Assembly (NCBI GenBank): GCA_030430725.1
Contig: JAUIKP010000066.1
Location: forward strand, 1 to 10,726
Direction of reading: 5' to 3'
Length of the DNA stretch: 10,726 bases
Source of the DNA: Nitrospiria bacterium
GTDB lineage: Bacteria; Nitrospirota; Nitrospiria; Nitrospirales; UBA8639
Each line of letters starts with the position of its first letter. The stretch's first letter is position 1. The translations under genes were made by a program, and so were the position numbers. This document shows positions 1-5,075 of this stretch, one piece after another. The notes under the pieces were generated by a model that was given only the letters and a program-made list of their open reading frames with translations, had not been told where the DNA came from and searched no databases.

Positions 1-929
1 AGATACCACCCCGGAAGATGGGCGATCTCATCGACCTGCCCCCGGATAGCTGTCCGAAAGTCAGCGGCTGTTTCAATGTGTGCGGTAACTCGTAACCCTT
101 GCTGATGCGCACGCGCGACAATCGGCTCGATAAGCTGCGGATCCAGGCCGTTCCGAAACCCATGAGTGGTAGAGCGGGTGCCGTTTTCAAAATGTTCCGA
201 GTCGGCAAGATAGAGCTTAATAAAATCCGGCTTGGTTGCCATGATGGCCGGCCATTGGGTTTCCACATCTTTTAGAGAAGAAAGCGCAAAATAGGCCCGC
301 CCGTTGAACCATCCTTTTTCACGTTTGCCAATGACCGGTTCATAGCGATGTGTGCGAAGCATGTCCTCGTAAAGAGCTATGGGATGGCCGTTGTGCCCGG
401 TAAGACCGGCATGAGCAAAGACCACATCAATGCTCTCTGGAGTATTGATCTTTCCGCGGATTTGCTCCACGAATTCGGGGATATCGTTTGTATTTTTGAC
501 ATAAAAAATGCCGTCCCGAATATAATGATGAATGACCGGATCGATGTTCCATACACCTTCGACATTATGGGTGTGGGCTTCACCAAAGGGCGGAACGACA
601 TAACCCCCTTGTAAATCGATGGTCTGTTCAACGGAATTGGGCCGCAAGCGGGTGAGTGAGCCCTGGACGGCATACCAGGTGTCCTGAGTGAAACCTTGCC
701 CATCAAACCATTGTCCGTTGATCAATGCAGCGGTCTTGGCCGTATTCCCATGGTGCACTGATTCCAAATTTGCGGTTGCTGACGGTTGAGTGGGCCTACC
801 ACATCCCGCCAATCCCAGTCCTCCAATGAGGAACAGGGCGATTGTATACAACCAGATATGAGCCGCCCGGTGGATCAGACTCCCTTGTTTTTCCGCCTGA
901 ACGATCACGACCCGATTGGTTTTAGTCAT
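1..929 (-). CDS. Lipoprotein amidohydrolase (metal-dependent hydrolase), 3' end cut by window edge
   Basis: An open frame on the minus strand runs from an ATG at 929 to the left edge without a stop (309 full codons), so the C-terminus is missing. The N-terminus is basic, followed by a hydrophobic stretch (about residues 25-41) and a lipobox LAGC with Cys43, which predicts export and lipidation. Downstream is an amidohydrolase-superfamily TIM-barrel pattern: a beta-strand ending in EAHTHN gives the HxH metal pair (His119/His121), DFIKLYL gives a candidate carboxylated Lys238, VTAHIE gives His284 and DEIAHLPGW gives His304. The final metal Asp would lie beyond the edge. The family hydrolyses amide, ester or cyclic bonds; the substrate cannot be told. 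No in-frame ATG/GTG/TTG was found in the roughly 30 codons upstream, which supports this start; a GGAAGGA lies 13 nt before it, rather far. It follows the exbB-like gene by 90 nt, so co-transcription is possible but not shown. Confidence 0.85.
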   Translation of the reverse strand, partial: MTKTNRVVIVQAEKQGSLIHRAAHIWLYTIALFLIGGLGLAGCGRPTQPSATANLESVHHGNTAKTAALINGQWFDGQGFTQDTWYAVQGSLTRLRPNSVEQTIDLQGGYVVPPFGEAHTHNVEGVWNIDPVIHHYIRDGIFYVKNTNDIPEFVEQIRGKINTPESIDVVFAHAGLTGHNGHPIALYEDMLRTHRYEPVIGKREKGWFNGRAYFALSSLKDVETQWPAIMATKPDFIKLYLADSEHFENGTRSTTHGFRNGLDPQLIEPIVARAHQQGLRVTAHIETAADFRTAIRGQVDEIAHLPGWY

Positions 930-1019
930 GGCAACGGAATAATCCTTCCGGCGGCTCCATCTCGATCCTGATGCGTGGTGGTGAAGATTTTTCCATGAAT
1001 GCTCGTAACCTGGTGGGAG

Positions 1020-1607
1020 CTAGGAATGTCCCAGGAACGATTGGAGTTTTGTGGCATATTGTTCAATGCGTTCGGTTTCCCGTTCGACCAGGGAAAGGAA
1101 AACGTTGTAAGGAATGAGCGTAATGACGGCAACCCCAATTCCCGCAGCGGTGCAAATGAGTGCTTCCGCCACACCGCCGGTGACTGCGTGGGGATTGCCT
1201 AGTCCTGTTTTGGACATAATGCCGAAGGAATCGATCATGCCAATAATTGTTCCGAGCAGTCCCAGTAAGGGCCCCAACGTAATGACGGTATCCAGGACGG
1301 ATAACCCTCGCTTCAATCGGGATACCTCGGCGATTCCCGCCGCTTCCATGACTTTGTCAGGCTGTTGGTCTCGATGGAATATGCCTGCCGCAAGCACGCG
1401 GAGCGTGGGGCTTTGACGTTGTTCAGCCAATGCCAGCGCATCGGTCCATTTTCCCTGTTCGACCAGTTGTATCATCCGGTCCGCCAGGCGGCTGAATCGC
1501 AACGATCGGAATTGAAATCCACGTTCGATGCTGACGGTCAGAGCTAACAATGAGCAGCCTAGGATGGGGATCATCATCCATCCGCCACCCATCAGTATTT
1601 GAATCAT
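1020..1607 (-). CDS. exbB: ExbB/TolQ/MotA-family proton channel protein
   Basis: This 195-residue protein has the ExbB/TolQ layout: an N-terminal membrane segment (about 10-28, with the following IERG), a cytoplasmic stretch of about 75 residues, then two membrane segments (about 105-128 and 142-171). Family signatures are GPLLGLLGTIIGMI in TM2 and GGVAEALICTAAGIGVAV in TM3. Glu148 sits where E. coli ExbB has its TM3 glutamate. In the family these form the ring of the inner-membrane motor that uses proton-motive force to drive TonB (or TolA). The ATG is preceded by AAGGGAG with a 7-nt spacer. It lies 27 nt after the tonB-like gene, which favours ExbB over TolQ. It is somewhat shorter than E. 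coli ExbB (about 244 residues) because it lacks the long N-terminal extension, which is common. No exbD follows in the 90 nt before the next gene. Confidence 0.9.
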   Translation of the reverse strand: MIQILMGGGWMMIPILGCSLLALTVSIERGFQFRSLRFSRLADRMIQLVEQGKWTDALALAEQRQSPTLRVLAAGIFHRDQQPDKVMEAAGIAEVSRLKRGLSVLDTVITLGPLLGLLGTIIGMIDSFGIMSKTGLGNPHAVTGGVAEALICTAAGIGVAVITLIPYNVFLSLVERETERIEQYATKLQSFLGHS

Positions 1608-1634
1608 GCCTCAGCTCCCTTCTTCACGTGTCGC

Positions 1635-2528
1635 TTAACTGTTCAGGTCGAATTTAATGGGGATGTCGACCCATTTGGCTATGGGGATGTTTCCGTCTTT
1701 CGCCGGCAGAAATTTCCAGTTTTTTATGGCTTCCTGGGCAGCCAGATCCAGGGATTCATGACCGCAGCTCTTTCGAATTTCCACCTGGCTTGGAGCGCCA
1801 TCCGCGGTAATCAACGTTCGCACAATCACCGTGCCTTCCCAACCGGACTCCCGCGCCACGCGAGGATACAGTGGTTTGGAGGAGGCGACTATTTTCGGTT
1901 TTGAGGTTGATGTGCCGGCTGCCATTGGCGCCGGAGTTTTTAATGCCGGACGAGCCGCCGGGCTTGGCGGAGGAGGCAGTGCGTGCTGGGCCCTTGGTTC
2001 CCGCTTGTTGGTGTGCAGTGGTGTCCTGAGAGGTGGTTGCTCCCGCTGCGGAGTCGCTGGTGAAAGCGGAGGCTTTTGCTGGTGTTGAGAAGGTACGGCT
2101 ATTTTCATCATCCGACGACTCTGTATGGTCTGCGCCGTTCGCGTGTCCTTGAGCATGGGCTGTGCCTGAGGAAGGGGCGGCGGCGGAGCCAGAGGTTTGG
2201 ACGGTGCCGGTTTAATCGAAGCCTGCATCGGTGGCGCCGGCATAGCCGGCGTAGGCTGGGTCCGGGGAGACGGTGGCGTGGGTTGCGGGAGATCCGGTTG
2301 GGGTGGCGTCAGAGGTTCGGTGACCGGCTGCGGGGTGGGACTGATCTCCTGGAGAGCCGGAACCAATGTCACCTGGACCGTTGGCGTGGAGTCTTTGACT
2401 GTCGGGGGGCTGGGCAGATACGCCAGGGCAGCAAGAATCCCAGCATGAAGAATCGCGCTTCCCAAGGCGCTCAGAAGAAAAACCCGATTGTTCCCATCGG
2501 AAGAGGAATCTTCAAACGTGGAACTCAC
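1635..2528 (-). CDS. tonB: TonB energy-transducer protein
   Basis: This 297-residue protein has the three classical parts of TonB. A single membrane anchor spans about 16-38, with Ser24-x3-His28 and Leu35 spaced as in the SHLS anchor motif of E. coli TonB (Ser16, His20, Leu27); the last Ser of that motif is not in register. Residues about 40-205 form a long Pro-rich, Lys/Gln-containing periplasmic spacer. Residues about 213-297 are a TonB C-terminal domain (PLYPRVARESGWEG, ITADG, a central KSCGHESLD, KNWKF.PAK, ending in IPIKFDL). It should transmit energy from the ExbB complex across the periplasm to outer-membrane receptors. Translation starts at GTG, whose GTGA overlaps the TGA stop of the upstream TPR gene by four bases, with GGAG six bases before the GTG; this overlap indicates translational coupling. 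The C-domain is clearly paralogous to that of the gene at 3615-4217. Confidence 0.93.
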   Translation of the reverse strand: MSSTFEDSSSDGNNRVFLLSALGSAILHAGILAALAYLPSPPTVKDSTPTVQVTLVPALQEISPTPQPVTEPLTPPQPDLPQPTPPSPRTQPTPAMPAPPMQASIKPAPSKPLAPPPPLPQAQPMLKDTRTAQTIQSRRMMKIAVPSQHQQKPPLSPATPQREQPPLRTPLHTNKREPRAQHALPPPPSPAARPALKTPAPMAAGTSTSKPKIVASSKPLYPRVARESGWEGTVIVRTLITADGAPSQVEIRKSCGHESLDLAAQEAIKNWKFLPAKDGNIPIAKWVDIPIKFDLNS

Positions 2529-3577
2529 GATTTGCTCCGTTGTAATAAGGTTTGAATTCGTTCGTCCTGTCCCCCAAGTTTCAAGAATTCTTGGTAGTGT
2601 TTGAGAGCTTTTTGGGGGGCATTGCGATGAAACTCATACAACATGCCAAGATTATAGTGGGCTTCGGCCAGCTGATCATTCAAGGATAACGCTGTTTGAT
2701 ATTCCTTCTCTGCTTGATCAATTTGTGATAAGGCTGCATAGACGACGCCTAGATTGACATGGGCCTCAGAATTGTTGGGATCGAGTTTCGTGACATGTTC
2801 AAACGCTTGCGCCGCTTCCTTGAAGGCTTCCTTTTGCCGGTACAGGATGCCTAAGTTGAAATAGGTACTGACTAAATCATGGTTTAATTTCACAACATGC
2901 TGGTAGGCCTGAATGGCGTTGTCCAGCTGATCGGATTGTTGAGCAAGTGATCCAGCCATTAGCCATCCATTCACATACGTGGGATGGAGGGAGACGAGTT
3001 GGTCAACGTAACGTTGGGCTTCGGCAGGCTTTTGTTCCTGAGCCAGCCAAAACGCGATGCCGTATAACGAATCGACGCGATGAGGCTCGAGTTCCAACAC
3101 GGCTTGATGGGCTTTAATGGCCTGCTGCGCATGTTGTTGTTGATCATAAAAGGCCGCCAACGCGATCCGGGCTTCCGCAAACTTGGGATACGCCTTCAAG
3201 GCAAGATTGAATGATTGCTCGGCTTTTGGGAATTGAGCCTGTTGCTGATAGATGGAGCCAAGATCCACATAGGCTTGAGCAAATTGGGGATAGGCCTCCA
3301 CCGCCCGTTGCAACTCCTTGATGGCCTTGTCAGGCTGTTCAAGATTATTGAAGATTAATCCCAATAAATGATGGGCTTCGGCGTATCCAGGGTATAAGGC
3401 CAGTGCACGCTCTAAAGGGGCAATGGCCGCAGTCCATTGTTGTTGTTCATAAGATGAAAAGGCTTGAGCAAGAAGGTCATGGGCTTCTCCAGCCTGACTT
3501 GAGGGGCTGCCCATGCCGATAGGAATGAGAAGGAGAAAAAGCGCGATGAGTCTGATTTTTGTAAAAAGAAGTGTCAT
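2525..3577 (-). CDS. Exported tetratricopeptide-repeat (TPR) protein
   Basis: A 350-residue protein with an N-terminal export signal (KIR followed by LIALFLLLIPIGMG, likely cleaved near SSQA-GEA about residue 29). Almost all the rest is TPR: about nine consecutive 34-residue units from about 30 to 336, with the usual W/L-x2-L-G-x2-Y, A-x4-F/Y-x2-A-L and P at the turn (for example AEAHYNLGMLYEF and AEARIALAAFY). TPR superhelices bind peptides or scaffold complexes; no catalytic domain is present. After signal cleavage it should be periplasmic. The ATG has AAGG about 7 nt upstream. The gene sits between two TonB-C genes (37-nt gap before, 4-nt overlap after), so it very likely works with the TonB/ExbB machine, perhaps as an adaptor between the transducer and its receptor; that role is inference. 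TPR proteins next to TonB/ExbB genes are known in other Gram-negative bacteria. Confidence 0.9.
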   Translation of the reverse strand: MTLLFTKIRLIALFLLLIPIGMGSPSSQAGEAHDLLAQAFSSYEQQQWTAAIAPLERALALYPGYAEAHHLLGLIFNNLEQPDKAIKELQRAVEAYPQFAQAYVDLGSIYQQQAQFPKAEQSFNLALKAYPKFAEARIALAAFYDQQQHAQQAIKAHQAVLELEPHRVDSLYGIAFWLAQEQKPAEAQRYVDQLVSLHPTYVNGWLMAGSLAQQSDQLDNAIQAYQHVVKLNHDLVSTYFNLGILYRQKEAFKEAAQAFEHVTKLDPNNSEAHVNLGVVYAALSQIDQAEKEYQTALSLNDQLAEAHYNLGMLYEFHRNAPQKALKHYQEFLKLGGQDERIQTLLQRSKS

Positions 3578-3614
3578 GGGCTGACCTTATTGAATGTAGC
3601 AATATTCCACAGGG

Positions 3615-4217
3615 TTATTGAAGCAAATCAAATCGAATGGGCAAGTCTACGGTCGACCGCACCGCGAATTCTCCATTTTTTGCCGGTTCAAACAACCAGT
3701 TTTTCACCGATTGTACGGCACTCTCATCCAGGAGGGAAAATCCCGAACTTTTCTGAACGGTGGCATTCTGGACTGTGCCATCGGCGGTTATGTGCGTTCG
3801 TAACACCACCTTCCCATGCCAGCCTTGCTCTCTGGCCCTTCGGGGATAGAGGGGACGTTCGGTTTTCAGGGGTTTGACGCTTGTCATTCGCCCGCGTGTT
3901 GTTCCGATCCGGTCCAGGAGCACGGGGGGCCTGGGCTGCTGAGGCAGGTTGACGAAATGGAGATCAGGAACAGCAAGAGAGTGAAAGGTCGTGGGTGTCC
4001 ATGAGTGGTTGAAAGAGGGCGACGGAAATGAATAGGTGATATTGGGTTTTGCCACCGTTGTCCCGGTCACTTCAATGACGTCTAATGTTTCAATAGGTTC
4101 TGAGGTTTCAAGTGGGTTCTCTGCTAAAGACAATGGGTTGGAGGTCACAGTGCCCCATAGCAATAACACAATAAAGAACCGCATATTGTGCCGACCTACC
4201 ATGTGTCGATCTGCCAT
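3615..4217 (-). CDS. Short secreted TonB C-terminal-domain protein (second TonB-like protein)
   Basis: A 200-residue protein whose last 85 residues (about 117-200) are a TonB C-terminal domain: PLYPRRAREQGWHG, ITADG, KSSGFSLLDE, KNWLFEPAKNG, DLPIRFDL. It lacks the anchor with SHLS-type residues and the long Pro-rich spacer of the neighbouring tonB. Instead it has a short hydrophobic segment (MRFFIVLLLWG, residues 12-22) followed by a possible signal-peptidase site after SLA (about residue 32). It is therefore either a free periplasmic protein or weakly anchored. Residues 46-53 (DVIEVTGT) look like the TonB-box/plug entry of TonB-dependent receptors. The ATG at 4217 has AAGGGG nine bases upstream. 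Met12 (position 4184) would give a cleaner signal peptide, with a weaker GGTAGG upstream, so the exact start is uncertain. It is the first gene of the tight TonB operon. Confidence 0.85.
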   Translation of the reverse strand: MADRHMVGRHNMRFFIVLLLWGTVTSNPLSLAENPLETSEPIETLDVIEVTGTTVAKPNITYSFPSPSFNHSWTPTTFHSLAVPDLHFVNLPQQPRPPVLLDRIGTTRGRMTSVKPLKTERPLYPRRAREQGWHGKVVLRTHITADGTVQNATVQKSSGFSLLDESAVQSVKNWLFEPAKNGEFAVRSTVDLPIRFDLLQ

Positions 4218-4259
4218 AAGGCCTTTCCCCTTAAGTCACGTGTTAACCGGCTGTGTTGC

Positions 4260-4265
4260 ATTATA
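4260..4265 (-). promoter_or_regulatory. Probable -10 element (TATAAT) of the TonB operon promoter
   Basis: A perfect TATAAT on the minus strand lies about 43 bases before the start codon of the first TonB-C gene, placing the transcript start near 4253. The -35 region at a 17-18 base spacing is poor (TCATTC/CATTCA), so an activator or an alternative sigma factor could be needed. An inverted repeat lies 40-70 bases further upstream. The call rests on the -10 match and position alone. Confidence 0.5.
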
Positions 4266-4307
4266 TTCACTGGGTATCTCGATGAATGATTTCGGGAAAC
4301 GGGATAT

Positions 4308-4334
4308 CAAGAATACCGTCGGCTGGCATTCTTG
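4308..4334 (-). repeat. 10-bp inverted repeat with 7-nt spacer upstream of the TonB operon
   Basis: The arms read on the plus strand as CAAGAATACC (4308-4317) and GGCATTCTTG (4325-4334), separated by GTCGGCT. Nine of ten positions pair as DNA; the tenth is a G-U wobble in the minus-strand RNA. No T-tract follows on either strand in the direction of reading, so a terminator is unlikely. Its place about 45-70 bases upstream of the TATAAT is where an activator or repressor operator could sit. It could also be a leader hairpin if transcription enters from the small gene at 4497-4790. Confidence 0.5.
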
Positions 4335-4496
4335 CCTTTAAAAAATTCACTCCTCCTTCAGAAGCCTCCCCCTCCGTTCGGCCTCTCCTGTCAGGAAGGT
4401 GTATCCAGCCACCTCCTCCGATTGTGATCTGTGAAACCCTTCTCCAGCTCAACTGGTGTGGGCGAGGGCGGTTTGGGACCAAAACTGTAATCTGTG

Positions 4497-4790
4497 TTAC
4501 TGAGGTGGAGCTCTTGTTGAGAGAAATTGAGTGGTAATGAGAGATGGGACTGTAGGAAGCGGACATTCTATGATGGCAAGGAATTGAAAACTAGGGGAAA
4601 TATCCAGGTTGTCTCCGGAAATGGTTTGTGCGGCAGCGCACAGCCACGAACAGACTCCTGTGCTGTGTGTGGTTGGGGTGTGGTGGTGGGTATGCTCCGT
4701 TATATGCGAGGCGTAGGTCCGATGCATGCTTCCCATGATGAGGAAGAGCATCAGAATAAACACGACGGTAAGATTTTTTCGATAAGTCAT
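4497..4790 (-). CDS. Small secreted His/Cys-rich protein, DUF2946-like
   Basis: A 97-residue protein with a textbook signal peptide (MTYRKN, then a hydrophobic core at about 8-20, cleavage near TYA-SH at about residue 28). The mature part opens with a His-rich patch (seven His between 29 and 42, including HHH), then Cys47-x3-Cys51 (CSWLC), a moderately hydrophobic middle and the C-terminal RAPP. From memory, His-rich patch, Cys motif and terminal R-A/G-P-P are features of small DUF2946-type proteins found near copper and TonB genes; I cannot confirm membership. The residues suit binding of Cu, Zn or Ni in the periplasm, but no function is established. A good promoter (4841-4870) lies just upstream, although I see no Shine-Dalgarno before the ATG. 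It is 279 bases ahead of the TonB operon on the same strand and may be part of the same response. Confidence 0.65.
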   Translation of the reverse strand: MTYRKNLTVVFILMLFLIMGSMHRTYASHITEHTHHHTPTTHSTGVCSWLCAAAQTISGDNLDISPSFQFLAIIECPLPTVPSLITTQFLSTRAPPQ

Positions 4791-4840
4791 GGTGTTGAGA
4801 GACCAAAAACGTCAGAAACCCTGAATAAAAAAGGAAGCTT

Positions 4841-4870
4841 ATGCTAGGGAAATACGAAAGATGCTGTCAA
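4841..4870 (-). promoter_or_regulatory. Sigma70-type promoter driving the small His/Cys protein gene
   Basis: On the minus strand TTGACA (4870-4865, perfect -35) is followed after 18 bases by TAGCAT (4846-4841, four of six to TATAAT). The predicted start is near 4834, about 44 bases before the ATG at 4790. Read-through into the TonB operon is possible, because no terminator is evident between them. Confidence 0.6.
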
Positions 4871-4948
4871 GCAATTGGCTGTCCTCCGCATCGTGTCGTT
4901 GGTTGTCACATGATCAGCCGTTGCCGTCATAAATCCCTTTCCCCTGAG

Positions 4949-4976
4949 TTGATTCCCACCGGTAATTCGGTATACT
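4949..4976 (+). promoter_or_regulatory. Sigma70-type promoter of secA
   Basis: TTGATT (4949-4954) and TATACT (4971-4976) are separated by 16 bases, giving a start near 4983 and a leader of about 93 bases before secA. It is divergent from the minus-strand promoter at 4841-4870. The roughly 80 bases between the two contain no obvious operator. Confidence 0.6.
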
Positions 4977-5075
4977 AAGAAAACTTGTACGGTTTGGAAG
5001 GTGTGTCTAGTCCTCCATCCCTATCCATCGTGAGTTTCTCCAACCCTATTTCTCTGCCCGAGGTAGAAGATCGCC

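Larger units (their letters stand above)
4218..4496. other. Intergenic region between the His/Cys protein gene and the TonB operon
   Basis: About 280 bases without a convincing gene: open frames on both strands here lack family resemblance and a good start. It holds the inverted repeat and the TATAAT listed separately. I compared the minus strand by eye with cobalamin, TPP and c-di-GMP riboswitch core motifs and saw no match. Two similar 12-base stretches (CTGTAATCTGTG at about 4485 and TTGTGATCTGTG at about 4422, 10 of 12 identical) may be chance. Confidence 0.5.

Noticed and set aside
377..706. Minus-strand open frame of 109 residues inside the amidohydrolase region.
   Set aside because: The amidohydrolase frame on the same strand is open across the whole interval and carries the metal-binding motifs, so this is an out-of-frame shadow.
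2076..2555. Plus-strand open frame of 159 residues, very Arg/Gly rich, opposite tonB.
   Set aside because: The composition is what results from reading the antisense of the Pro-rich TonB spacer; there is no independent support.
4340..4480. Possible riboswitch in the leader of the TonB operon (expected type: cobalamin, given a TonB locus).
   Set aside because: The conserved cobalamin box elements (GCCACTG and AGCCAGGAGACC-like) are not present on either strand. A single GTGGCTGGATAC-like stretch is not enough.
4286..4537. Plus-strand open frame of 83 residues opposite the intergenic region and the end of the small secreted protein gene.
   Set aside because: It has no signal, domain or convincing ribosome site, and overlaps a better supported minus-strand gene and a promoter.
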